This document shows, in pieces, positions 43,920 through 52,627 of a stretch of DNA of 64,000 nucleotides (within the stretch, counting starts at the first letter, position 1; every line of letters starts with the position of its first letter). The DNA lies in the NCBI RefSeq assembly GCF_003121985.1, contig NZ_QEWP01000011.1, positions 119,014 through 183,013 on the forward strand, read 5' to 3'. The position numbers and the translations under genes were made by a program. Source of the DNA: Marinilabilia rubra. Lineage in GTDB: Bacteria > Bacteroidota > Bacteroidia > Bacteroidales > Marinilabiliaceae. Under the pieces are notes generated by a model, which was given only the letters and a program-made list of their open reading frames with translations, was not told the DNA's origin and did not search any database.

Positions 43920-44136
43920 TCCCCTTTCCCGGGGGATGAAAACCCCTTGGTAACGGGATGAAGACCCCTTGGTAACGGGATGAAAACCCCTTGGTAACGG
44001 GATGAAAACCCCTTGGTAACGGGATGAAAACCCCTTCAGCAGGGGATAATAACCCCTTCAGTAAGGGGAAAAAACCCCTTAGGTAGGGGAAAATAACCCC
44101 TTCAGTAAGGGGTAATAACCCCTTCGGTAAGGGGTT
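43920..44136. repeat. Palindromic minisatellite, about nine 21-24-bp units
   Basis: Units of GGGATGAAAACCCCTTGGTAAC (first five) grade into GGGATAATAACCCCTTCAGTAA-like units. In the later units AACCCCTT and AAGGGGTT alternate, so neighbouring units can pair into hairpins. There is no leader or unique spacer as in CRISPR. Confidence 0.85.
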
Positions 44137-44336
44137 ATGCAGACACTCAAAAGGGAGAAAGAATGGACCTGAAACTTAGAAGTCTTAATTAATGGGACGC
44201 AGATTTTATTCGCTTTCATCCGCCATATTTGCGTCATCTGTGTTCTGGTTTTTTTATCCGGTTTCAACTTAAATGTTTGCAATTTATTTTGCTTTTGGGA
44301 CAGCGGCATTGTTGATTCGGGAAAGGTGTAAAGAAA

Positions 44337-44360
44337 AAAGCCACCCTTGTGAGGTGGCTT
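44337..44360 (-). terminator. Terminator of the 44368-44853 gene
   Basis: On the minus strand GCCACC pairs with GGTGGC around an 8-base loop, followed by TTTTTTC, 10 bases after the stop codon. Confidence 0.85.
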
Positions 44361-44367
44361 AAATAAT

Positions 44368-44853
44368 TTAATTGTCATCCGGATTACTAACCTTTCTTGG
44401 GCGGCCTCCCGGAAATTGGGAAGCCAAATCCTCATAAATGGCTTTTGTTCCGTTTACGTTCTGGTTGGCCAGTAACTTGATGTTTTGGTAATAAGCCAGG
44501 TTGCTTTCATAAACATCAGAACCGAGTACCAGCATGGTGTCGTCAATCATGTCCATGATGGCCTCCAGTTTGCGAAAGCGTGGAATTAATGCTTCGCGGG
44601 TTTCAAAATCTGCCATGGTTTCCCCGGGATCAACAAACGAAGGGGTAAACTCGGGCTGATCGCCCATGTACTTAATCACCTTTCTCGACCAGTTGGTGTT
44701 TCCGTCGCCAAGTCTGGCGTATGATTGGCGCTCATCCGGGGTTAAACTGATACATTTGCCGCTTAACACATTGTTAATGGCTTTGATGTTCTCATCCAGC
44801 TGGGTTAATTCCTCCTGGGTAAGAGTTACAGACAATAAATTTTCTATTGCCAT
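44368..44853 (-). CDS. Conserved-looking hypothetical protein, 161 residues
   Basis: I do not recognise a named family. The protein is soluble, acidic and helical: EELTQLDENIKAINNVLSGK, then LTPDERQSYARLGDGNTNWSRKVIKYM, and a long helix pair around residues 85-140. It ends in a basic GGRPRKV. No signal or membrane segment. It is a single gene with its own terminator and ordinary codon use, so it is very likely expressed. Confidence 0.75.
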   Translation of the reverse strand: MAIENLLSVTLTQEELTQLDENIKAINNVLSGKCISLTPDERQSYARLGDGNTNWSRKVIKYMGDQPEFTPSFVDPGETMADFETREALIPRFRKLEAIMDMIDDTMLVLGSDVYESNLAYYQNIKLLANQNVNGTKAIYEDLASQFPGGRPRKVSNPDDN

Positions 44854-45317
44854 AATAAAATATTTAAATTATCATTGCAGGGCCCGTCAGCCTCCTCTTC
44901 CTGAATGTCTCGCCAAAAACGTTCCCGGGAGATGACCAGCTGGCGGGTTACCTGTTTTTTGGTTTTTAACCAATTCTGCGTTTTTAATTATAAGATTGTG
45001 TAAAAACCAGATCGAAGGTAATAAATATGAATTTAATAGGTTGTAATACTGAAAATTGCTAAACGGTAGAATGCGGTTTACAGGACGTTTTTTATCAACT
45101 CTGTTTAACTTAATATTGTTCATTCAGAAAGCAAACCCCGCCATTCAGAAATTAACTTCCGTCATTCAGAAAGTAAGTGGCATTTTTTTGAATTTTTTTG
45201 CCGATTGCTGTTTTTCGGAATCAGAATTTTGCGTTTGTGAAGACGAAAAACTTAAATAGTCAGATAACTTTTCTGAGACTGGCATGTTGATTATTGGTAA
45301 TTTAAAACTGCTATTTC
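44854..45317. other. Intergenic region with ATTCAGAAA triplets
   Basis: Three imperfect repeats of about 23 bases with CATTCAGAAA cores lie at 45120-45173. A 67-codon frame at 45056-45259 runs through them but has the composition of non-coding DNA and is not called a gene. No promoter is evident. Confidence 0.45.
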
Positions 45318-45638
45318 ATGAAATTAGGAATCATTTTAGAAACAAAAGAATTTGAAAAGGCATGGAACGCTTTTCGGTTTGCTGTCGCTGCCAAAAAGAG
45401 AGGGCACGAGGTAAAACTGTTTTTAATGGGAGAGGCCGTAGAATGCGAAGGGCTGATCCACGAGAAATACAATGTAGATGAACAACTCAAGGCCTTTGTG
45501 GAGGTCGGTGGTGAAATTTTTGCTTGTGGCACCTGTTTGAAATCAAGACAACTCGACAGTTCCGAAGCTTGTCCCATCTCAACCATGAACGACTGTGTGG
45601 ATCTGGTGGAGTGGGCGGATAAAATGGTGACGTTTTAA
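45318..45638 (+). CDS. DsrE-family sulfur-carrier-like protein
   Basis: This 106-residue protein has the DsrE/TusD-like fold: KLGIILETKEFEKAWNAFRFA, KLFLMGEAVECEGL and a conserved Cys pair in FACGTCLKSR (about 73-76). The family moves sulfane sulfur between proteins in tRNA thiolation or sulfur metabolism. It is a single-domain protein without TusBC partners nearby, so its exact role is open. Confidence 0.87.
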   Translation: MKLGIILETKEFEKAWNAFRFAVAAKKRGHEVKLFLMGEAVECEGLIHEKYNVDEQLKAFVEVGGEIFACGTCLKSRQLDSSEACPISTMNDCVDLVEWADKMVTF

Positions 45639-45659
45639 AGTCTTTCGCATGAACTAATT

Positions 45660-45806
45660 AACACAATAGATCGTTAGACTTTTAGATATAAGATTTAAGA
45701 TAGATCATATAACACTGATAATCCGGGCTTTAAGACGAAAAACTATTCATCCCCAAGAGATTGAACTTTAGACTTTTATAAAAGTTTAACGGAGTATTGT
45801 AACAGG
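45660..45806. repeat. Diverged 140-bp intergenic repeat, copy 1
   Basis: AATAGATCGTTA...TTTTAGAT at the start and AAAGTTTAACGGA at the end match the block at 49438-49579 in order and spacing, with the middle diverged. Function unknown. Confidence 0.5.
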
Positions 45807-45904
45807 TATAGGTGTTTTATATTTTGGTTTTCATGTGGTAACAATTAATATTTCTTCGTGTAAAATCATTTCTGTCATTGTGTTTAACTCCTAAAATTGG
45901 AATC

Positions 45905-46345
45905 ATGACAACGGTAAACATCTATCTAACCTTTAATGGTAATTGCCGGGAGGCTTTTGAATTTTACAAGTCCGTATTAGGCGGCGAGTTTCCCTATGTT
46001 GGAACCTTTGGTGAAATGCCTCCGCAGGAAGGAATGCAACCGGTTCCTGAAGATAAAAAGGGACAGATCATGCACATGAGTCTGCCCGTTAGTCAGGAAA
46101 CACAGCTGATGGGGAGTGATACCATCGAAGGATTTGGCCCTCCGGTTACTTCCGGCAATAATTTTTCAATAAATATCAGTACCGATTCCGCTAAAGAGGC
46201 CGATCGCATTTTTAAAGGATTATCAGAAGGCGGAAAAGTGATTATGCCGATGGATAAGACCTTTTGGGGAGCTTATTTCGGAATGTTGACGGATCAGTTT
46301 GGCATAAACTGGATGATCAATGTCGATTTGAATGCATGGGAATAG
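45905..46345 (+). CDS. VOC-superfamily (PhnB/glyoxalase-like) protein
   Basis: The protein of about 146 residues has the PhnB-like 3-demethylubiquinone methyltransferase fold: IYLTFNGNCREAFEFYKSVLGG, DKTFWGAYFGMLTDQFGINWMI. Metal ligands of true glyoxalases are incomplete, as usual in this subgroup, so the reaction is unknown. ATG 45905 was chosen over an upstream TTG-type start at 45878, because homology-like sequence begins at MTTVNIYLTF. Confidence 0.85.
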   Translation: MTTVNIYLTFNGNCREAFEFYKSVLGGEFPYVGTFGEMPPQEGMQPVPEDKKGQIMHMSLPVSQETQLMGSDTIEGFGPPVTSGNNFSINISTDSAKEADRIFKGLSEGGKVIMPMDKTFWGAYFGMLTDQFGINWMINVDLNAWE

Positions 46346-46433
46346 GGGGGTGCCTTTTCTGATATCGCAGACTCCTCCACGACCATGGTTTAACCTTCTT
46401 TTTCAGCGATATTTAAGAACAAACTCTTAGTGG

Positions 46434-47867
46434 ATGAAAATATTTAAGTGGATTGTCAAAATTGCCCTTGTCATAATCGGGGTGATTTTTTTGGTGGTGG
46501 TTAGTGTTTTGGCTATTGACCAATACCAGACACGTTATTTGAAAAATCGAAATAAAGATCTGGCCAATGCCGGCACTTGTCTGGTCACCCATGTAAATGT
46601 GATCCCTATGACCAGCGACACCATTCTGATGGATCAGATGGTGTACATCAGGGAGGGTAAGATAGAGGCGATTGGGGAGGCTATCGATGTTCAGAATGTA
46701 AAAGTAGTGGAAGGAAAGAATAAGTATCTGCTTCCCGGACTTATTGATATGCACGTTCACCTTTGGGACCGTTACGAGCTTGGTCTCTATCTGGCAAACG
46801 GGGTGACTGCTATCAGAAACGTTTGGGGAATGCCCATGCACCTGAGAATTAAGGAGGCGGTCAGCAATAATAAGATTTATTCACCTTCCTTTTTTACCAC
46901 CGGGCCCAAACTCACCGGTCCTGAGTTTATTGGGTCTGATAACCTTCAGATCTTTGCGCCTGAGGAAGGTCGTGAGAGGGTGCGATCCTACAAAAAGAGG
47001 GGCTACGATTTTATTAAAACTTACTATGGTTTACCAAAGGATATTTTTGATGCTGTCATTGATCAGGCTGCCATCTCGGGGATGGATATTGTAGCGCATC
47101 CTTCTAATAAGGTGCCCTATACATATCATTTCAACTCGCAGATTGCAAGCATTGAACATGCTGAGGATATTGTACAGCGGGCCCTTGATTACAAACTCGA
47201 CACCTTAAAGCTTAACCAACTGGCTAATGAATTTGCCGATTCACCTCACACCTCAATGTGTCCTACACTTATGGCGTTTTATAACATTTACAATATGCTT
47301 GAGGATGATGAGATCCTGTCTGACAGCATGGTGCAATATATGAATCCTGCCATAAAAATGCTAGACAGCCATACCCAGTTTGACCGGTGGCATAATGCTA
47401 AAATGGAAGACACTGCCGTTGTCAGCCGCATAAAGAATCAACACGAATTTCATCTTCTGGCCATCAGAAAACTGCATGATGCCGGTGTTAATATTGTTTG
47501 TGGCACGGATGCAGGTATTGGCATTACCGTTCCGGGATATTCCATCCACCAGGAGCTTTCTTTCTACAGGCAGGCCGGTCTTTCGAACTTTGAAGTGCTT
47601 AAGGCAGCCACCATAAATGCCGCCAAAACTCATAAGATTATAAATAATATGGGGTCAATTGAAAAAGGGAAGATTGCCAATTTGATTCTTGTGGATAATA
47701 ATCCTCTGATTGATCCGGGTGTCCTGAAAAAGCCTGATATGGTGTTTGTTAACGGGAGGGGGCTGGATAGATATACTTTAAATTCATTCGAAGAAAAATC
47801 GAGAAACCGAAATGGTTTACTGGCCACACTGATTCGGTTTGTGGAGAATTCGGTGGTGGAGAAATAG
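46434..47867 (+). CDS. Membrane-anchored amidohydrolase
   Basis: This 477-residue protein has an N-terminal membrane helix (about 5-27) and an amidohydrolase TIM barrel of the imidazolonepropionase-like group: LLPGLIDMHVHLW (HxH), FIKTYYG (Lys for carboxylation), IVAHPSN and IEHAED (His ligands), VCGTDAGI (Asp). Relatives are prolidase- or carboxypeptidase-like enzymes. The substrate is unknown; the anchor suggests action at the periplasmic face. Confidence 0.88.
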   Translation: MKIFKWIVKIALVIIGVIFLVVVSVLAIDQYQTRYLKNRNKDLANAGTCLVTHVNVIPMTSDTILMDQMVYIREGKIEAIGEAIDVQNVKVVEGKNKYLLPGLIDMHVHLWDRYELGLYLANGVTAIRNVWGMPMHLRIKEAVSNNKIYSPSFFTTGPKLTGPEFIGSDNLQIFAPEEGRERVRSYKKRGYDFIKTYYGLPKDIFDAVIDQAAISGMDIVAHPSNKVPYTYHFNSQIASIEHAEDIVQRALDYKLDTLKLNQLANEFADSPHTSMCPTLMAFYNIYNMLEDDEILSDSMVQYMNPAIKMLDSHTQFDRWHNAKMEDTAVVSRIKNQHEFHLLAIRKLHDAGVNIVCGTDAGIGITVPGYSIHQELSFYRQAGLSNFEVLKAATINAAKTHKIINNMGSIEKGKIANLILVDNNPLIDPGVLKKPDMVFVNGRGLDRYTLNSFEEKSRNRNGLLATLIRFVENSVVEK

Positions 47868-47967
47868 AGGTCATGGCTTTATGCTCTGTCAGTGAATAGA
47901 GTCATGTGAATAAGGTGTTGGCTATAAGGGAAGAAATTGTCTCAAAAGTATAAATCATCTAAAATAT

Positions 47968-48036
47968 GTCATGTTGAGCGGAGGCGAAACATCTGTTTAT
48001 CAGAAGAACAGATTCTTCGACAAGCTCAGAATGACA
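47968..48036 (+). repeat. Short palindromic interspersed repeat, copy 1
   Basis: GTCATGTTGAGCGG...GAAACATCTGTT then AACAGATTCTTCGACAAGCTC has an internal inverted pair (ATCTGTT/AACAGAT) and a diverged copy in the opposite orientation at 54571-54634. It is a common type of Bacteroidota intergenic palindrome. The rest of 47868-48200 has nothing else. Confidence 0.6.
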
Positions 48037-48200
48037 GCTAATTTGGACTTTTGAGATACCCTCTCTTTGATTGTATATGCCTTTGTTTTTGAAACAATCT
48101 GCATTTCCATAACTTTTTCCAGGCAACCATTTTCCGGAACTGGCGTCTATCCGCTAAGTTTAACTTTAAACCTGATTTTGTTTTTGATGGAAGAAGGCTT

Positions 48201-48381
48201 TAGCCTGCTTTATTCATGAATTGTTGTAATGAGATGTTCAAATATCAGGAAATACAATTAACCGCAAATAAAATGAATGCAGGAAATAATAAATTATTTT
48301 CAAATCAATTTTATTGAGGACGATTGTAGTTCGCAGGTAGTTGAGCATCGGAATAAATAATTTGTGAATAAAGAAGGTTAG
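48201..48381 (+). repeat. 180-bp MITE-like element, copy B
   Basis: Inverted relative to copy A at 22831-23010. The ends read AGCCTGCTTTATTCATGAAT and, at the right, TTTGTGAATAAAGAAGGTTA, forming imperfect terminal inverted repeats. It lies just upstream of the META lipoprotein gene and may supply part of its upstream region. Confidence 0.7.
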
Positions 48382-48421
48382 AGTAAATTGTGGTATAGTA
48401 AAGATTATTAAATTCAAATAG

Positions 48422-49432
48422 ATGAGTAGATTCAATTTTTTATCCGGGCTTTTAGGACTTATGATTTTTCAATCATGTGGCAGTCAGAAAAGCGCCATAA
48501 TGTGGGTGAGCGGCATTAAAACAGAATGCCCGGCAGGTGCCGGAAAAATGCAATGCATGAATGTACACAGAGGAGAAAATTTAGAAAATGCAGAATGGGA
48601 AAACTTCTATTCTCAAATTGAGAATTTCGAGTTTGAAGAGGGTTATCTGAAGAAAATTAAAGTAAAAGAAGAGAGGAAGGAGAAGGTGCCTGCCGATGCC
48701 TCTTCTGTTAAATATACTTTGATAAAAGAACTGGTAAAACAACCGGATAAACGAACTCAGATAAAAGGTAATTGGAGGCTGGCCGGTTTGAATAATCATC
48801 CCATTAATAAAAAAGCCAACTTGCCTGATTTGGAAATACGACTGTCTGAGATGCGGGTCAATGGTTACAGCGGATGTAACAATTATTCCGGTACTATTCA
48901 GCAACTAACGCAGGATAGCATCCGGTTTGGTCCCATCATGAGTACTAAAAAAGCCTGCCTGAATGATAATGTTGAGCCTGAATATTACGAGGCTGTTAAT
49001 AGCGTGGCTACTTATATTGTGGAGGAGGGGCGACTCAATTTTTTTAACCAGCACGGGGAAAAGGTTCTGTCTTTCCTGAAATCCAACGAAGCTAATAAAA
49101 GACTTCATGACATTTGGAATGCCACTCAAATATTTGGCGAACCTGTAACTCGCAAGAACTCGTTTCCACGCCTGGAAATAAACCTTACGAAAATGAAAGT
49201 TTATGGGTCCGATGGCTGTAACAACTACACCGGATCTATTAAAGAAGTAACAGGTGAAACGATTCAATTCGGTAACCTGGCTTCAACCCGGAAAATGTGT
49301 TCCGATATGCAAGTTCCGGACCAATACCTGAAAGCCATTAACCAGGTTGCCGGTTACCGCCTGGAAGGGGTGAACCTCATTCTTCTGGATAGCGATAACA
49401 AGGAGGTGCTTAGGTTTTTAAAAGGGGATTAA
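48422..49432 (+). CDS. Lipoprotein with DUF4377 and two META/HslJ domains
   Basis: This 336-residue protein has a lipobox IFQSCGS (Cys 20), a DUF4377 domain (about 25-95: IMWVSGIKTECPAG...) and two META domains (about 115-220 and 228-334). The META repeats share NGYSGCNNYSG and YGSDGCNNYTG, followed by RFGPIMSTKKAC and QFGNLASTRKMC. HslJ-type proteins are envelope proteins linked to stress resistance. DUF4377 followed by META is common; two META copies are less so. Confidence 0.9.
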   Translation: MSRFNFLSGLLGLMIFQSCGSQKSAIMWVSGIKTECPAGAGKMQCMNVHRGENLENAEWENFYSQIENFEFEEGYLKKIKVKEERKEKVPADASSVKYTLIKELVKQPDKRTQIKGNWRLAGLNNHPINKKANLPDLEIRLSEMRVNGYSGCNNYSGTIQQLTQDSIRFGPIMSTKKACLNDNVEPEYYEAVNSVATYIVEEGRLNFFNQHGEKVLSFLKSNEANKRLHDIWNATQIFGEPVTRKNSFPRLEINLTKMKVYGSDGCNNYTGSIKEVTGETIQFGNLASTRKMCSDMQVPDQYLKAINQVAGYRLEGVNLILLDSDNKEVLRFLKGD

Positions 49433-49437
49433 GGAAT

Positions 49438-49579
49438 CCGAATAGATCGTTATATTTTTAGATGTGAGATTTAAAACGAATCGTGCAACACGGAAGGTCT
49501 GCATATTAGTACAAAATGCTTTTTAGGCGCAAACAGATGATTCAATGACTCTTGTGAAAGTTTAACGGACTATTAGGAT
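49438..49579. repeat. Diverged 140-bp intergenic repeat, copy 2
   Basis: Partner of 45660-45806, with matching beginning (AATAGATCGTTA, TTTTTAGATGTGAGATTTAA) and end (AAAGTTTAACGGACTATT). Confidence 0.5.
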
Positions 49580-49601
49580 ATAAATTGAAAAAATTGCCGG
49601 G

Positions 49602-49647
49602 GGCAATGCCGTAAAGCGTTATCAAGCTTTTCGGTATTGCCTTTTTT
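49602..49647 (+). terminator. Terminator-like hairpin after the META gene
   Basis: GGCAATGCCG pairs with CGGTATTGCC around a 20-base loop, followed by TTTTTTG. It lies 170 bases after the META gene stop; the remaining gap to 49853 has no recognised feature. Confidence 0.7.
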
Positions 49648-49853
49648 GTTTTTTCTCCCCCCGCACAAAGACAAAGAAACCTCGCCCACAAAACAACATA
49701 TCCCGCAAAAAAGCACAGGCTAACGCTTCAACCAATTTTTGCGGGAAGAGTTGTTTTTTTGCCATCACTCATTTCAGGTCGAATCGACAATTAGAGATTC
49801 ATAAAAAAATATAGATTACTTTTATAGTTATTTGACTTTAGTAAAAAACTTAG

Positions 49854-50708
49854 ATGCAAAAATCCGAAATATCAACATACGATTTTAATAACAAGCAAAC
49901 AGCTTTAGGTGTAGAAATAGTTGATTTGAGCAAAATAATGACACATAAAGATAAAGCCTTAAAAGCACATCGCTTAAACTTCTATCAAATACTTATTATA
50001 ACCAAAGGCAGAGGCATTCATGAAGTTGATTTCCAACTTATAGCCTATTCAGAAAATACTGTTATTCCGGTAGCTATGGGGCAAGTACAACGTTTTACTT
50101 TAAACCCAAACCTTGCAGGATATGCCATTTTATTTACTCCTGATTTTTTGATAAAAGAAAACCTTGATTATAGCTATTTATTTGACTTCACCATCTTTCT
50201 GCACACCATTAATCCGATTAGCAGTATTGCTAATCAGGCGGTTTATACATTAATTGATGAGATGGTTTCTGAACAACAAAAAAAACTTGAATTCAATACG
50301 ACTGAATATCAACGTAATTTGTTGAAGAACTTTTTAATTCAGATTGAACGAAACAAGAGGCAAAGAACCGATATTGTATATAATGATTCGTTAGAATTGT
50401 TTTTAAAATTTCGACAATTGCTCGAAGAGAATGTAAACTATAAAGTTAGGGTGGTTGACTTATGTGAGCAATTAAATGTATCGGAGAAACAACTCAACGG
50501 CAGTATAAGACAATACCAGAATATAACAGCAAAAAAATACATTGATGACAGGATTTTACTAGAGATAAAGCGCCTTTTAGTTTATTCTACGTTATCAATT
50601 AAAGAGATTGCTTATGAAATCGGTTTTGAAGACCCAACAAATTTTACGAAATATTTTAAGACTCGAATGAAAATGCTGCCCACCGAGTACCGGCAACAAA
50701 ACGAATAA
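49854..50708 (+). CDS. AraC-family transcriptional regulator
   Basis: This 284-residue protein has an N-terminal cupin-like sensing domain (about 20-110) and a C-terminal double-HTH AraC domain (about 190-282: RVVDLCEQLNVSEKQLNGSIRQ and LSIKEIAYEIGFEDPTNFTKYFKTRM). Its codon use is more AT-rich than most of the window. It lies directly upstream of the oxidoreductase and hydrolase genes in the same direction and probably controls them. Confidence 0.92.
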   Translation: MQKSEISTYDFNNKQTALGVEIVDLSKIMTHKDKALKAHRLNFYQILIITKGRGIHEVDFQLIAYSENTVIPVAMGQVQRFTLNPNLAGYAILFTPDFLIKENLDYSYLFDFTIFLHTINPISSIANQAVYTLIDEMVSEQQKKLEFNTTEYQRNLLKNFLIQIERNKRQRTDIVYNDSLELFLKFRQLLEENVNYKVRVVDLCEQLNVSEKQLNGSIRQYQNITAKKYIDDRILLEIKRLLVYSTLSIKEIAYEIGFEDPTNFTKYFKTRMKMLPTEYRQQNE

Positions 50709-50811
50709 TTCATTTACCATTCAAAGGCACTTTTTTACCTTTCCCCGTTTTGCCTGGCACCCTACTTTTGTAATGTAAATTTTAATTCAAAAAACAGTTA
50801 AAAAATACATT

Positions 50812-51657
50812 ATGAAGATAGCAGTTACATGAGCAACAGGTCAATTCGGACAGTTGGTTGTTGAACAACTAAAAAAAAGAATCGCAAACGAAGAAATCGT
50901 AGCATTAGCGCGTAACCTTGAGAAAACGTCAGGTTTAGGTGTTGAAGTTCGTGAATTTGATTATACCAAACCCGAAATAATGGTAGAGTCACTCAAAGGT
51001 ATCGACCACCTTTTGCTCATTTCAGGAAGCGAATTTGGTCAAAGAGCAACTCAGCACACCAATGTAATCAATGCAGCTAAAAAAGCGGGCGTCAAGTGGA
51101 TTATTTACACCAGCCTTTTGCGTGCCGACACGACCAAAATAAATATCGCAGGGAAGCATATCGCATCAGAAAAAGCACTAAAAGCATCGGGTATCACCTA
51201 CACAATTTTACGTAACGGATGGTATTCCGAAAATTACACCATGCCAATACCCGGAGCAATGAAAGGTGGAGCATTGTTAGGAAGCGCCAAAGACGGTAAA
51301 ATTTCATCTGCACCTCGTGCCGATTATGCCGAAGCAGCAGCCATTGTGCTTACTGACGAAAGCTATAAAGGCAAGACTTTTGAATTAGCCGGCGACAGTT
51401 CTTATACTTTGTCAGATTTAGCAGCCGAAGTCTCAAAACAATCAGGAGAATCAATTCCCTACAAGGATATTCCGGAGCAGGAGTATGCCAACATTCTTAA
51501 AAACATAGGTTTGCCTGAAGGAATGGCCAATGCTTTTGCCAGTTGGGATGTGAATGCATCTAAAGGAGACTTGTATTGCGACACCAATCATCTAACCGAT
51601 ATTTTGGGGCGTCGAACTACACCTATCGCCGAATCGGTAAAGGTGGCACTATCATAA
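50812..51657 (+). pseudogene. NmrA/QorB-like NAD(P)H-binding oxidoreductase with nonsense codon 7
   Basis: Reading from ATG 50812 gives MKIAVT, then TGA (50830-50832), then ATGQFGQLVVEQL and 267 further residues without another stop. The stop stands where the first Gly of the Rossmann motif GATGQFG belongs (GGA to TGA). The rest is intact: IDHLLLISGSEFGQR, WIIYTSLLRAD, LRNGWYSENY, typical of NmrA-like quinone oxidoreductases. Translation from an inner start would lack the dinucleotide loop. It is either a recent pseudogene or a base error. Confidence 0.75.
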
Positions 51658-51734
51658 ACTTTATTCAGGAAAATATAAATAACAACCATTGAGGTTGATA
51701 CTGGATGTCGGTCTCAATATAAAAATTTTAAAAA

Positions 51735-52586
51735 ATGAAAAACATATTTATAGCAATTATTACATGCATCGTAGCCATTTCCGTGCATGCACAACCAAAA
51801 GCAAATTTTACAACTGACCAATTTGAAAATTTCACCTTACATACCTATGCATCTTTCGATGCCATGGCAGATGTGTCGTTTATTGTTGAAGGAAAAAACA
51901 GCTTGGTAATAATAGAGCCCCAAGCTTTTAAGGGAAAGGTGGAAGAATTTATGGATTACACTCAAAAACTCAACAAACCCATCGAAAAAGTACTGGTATC
52001 GTTCCATGCTGCCGGACTGAAAGTTTATAAAAATGAACATAAAGTGATTACGAAACCCATGGCAGAATTTATGAAATCGGATGCTGCTCAAGGTATGCTG
52101 GGATTTTTCGACAAAGCATTTAATGGTGTTATGGATACGGAAGTGGTTGAATTTGATGAACATATTGATGCCAACACAAAATTTACCGTTGACGGCGTGG
52201 AATATGTTCTCGAACCAACAGCAGTTCCCGGAATGCCTGGTGTAAATATTGCCATAGGAGGAAAAGTTTATTACCAACATTTTGTTCCGGTTAAAGGTAT
52301 GCATGCTTCTAAAAACCAAATTAACAGCAAATCAGCAATTGACGGTGCTTTGGCAGATGCTATGAAAGCAAAAAAAGGAGGATACTCTCTACTTCTGGGC
52401 TCTCACGGAATTGGTGAAGCCGGAACTGAAGACTTAAAATTTCAGATTAAATATTTGAAAACAATGAAAAAAATTGCCGAAAAGGCAACTACAGCAGATG
52501 AATTCATTGAGCAAATGAATGCTAAATATCCCAATTGTAAAGGAGAAGAAGATTTAAAAGGGATTGCATCAAACCTCTATAAATGA
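51735..52586 (+). CDS. Exported metallo-beta-lactamase-fold-like protein lacking the metal site
   Basis: This 283-residue protein has a signal peptide (cleaved near VHAQ) and strand order similar to MBL-fold hydrolases (DVSFIVEGKNSLVIIEPQAF, VEEFMDYTQKLNKPIEKVLVSFHAAG), but the HxHxDH motif is absent; SFHAAGLKVY stands in its place. It may be a ligand-binding or structural relative. It is encoded 41 bases upstream of an intact MBL-fold hydrolase with similar AT-rich codon use. The fold call is an inference from motif order. Confidence 0.6.
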   Translation: MKNIFIAIITCIVAISVHAQPKANFTTDQFENFTLHTYASFDAMADVSFIVEGKNSLVIIEPQAFKGKVEEFMDYTQKLNKPIEKVLVSFHAAGLKVYKNEHKVITKPMAEFMKSDAAQGMLGFFDKAFNGVMDTEVVEFDEHIDANTKFTVDGVEYVLEPTAVPGMPGVNIAIGGKVYYQHFVPVKGMHASKNQINSKSAIDGALADAMKAKKGGYSLLLGSHGIGEAGTEDLKFQIKYLKTMKKIAEKATTADEFIEQMNAKYPNCKGEEDLKGIASNLYK

Positions 52587-52627
52587 TTGTAAATTCAGAT
52601 TCTTAAAAACTATATAATTTTAAAAAA

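Noticed and set aside
43920..44136. CRISPR array
   Set aside because: The units are contiguous 21-24-bp repeats without unique spacers, and no cas gene is near.
44079..44435. 118-codon minus-strand ORF
   Set aside because: It overlaps the minisatellite, the terminator and the end of the real 44368-44853 gene.
45056..45259. Possible Cys-rich leader ORF before the DsrE gene (ends with CC and CVC)
   Set aside because: It runs through three simple ATTCAGAAA repeats, and no terminator or alternative pairing lies between it and the DsrE gene.
50830..50832. TGA read as glycine, as in some candidate-phylum bacteria
   Set aside because: Other genes here, such as mnmA (ends 36284) and the sulfatase-like gene (ends 54010), use TGA as a normal stop with overlapping downstream starts. 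A single in-frame TGA is better explained by mutation or error.
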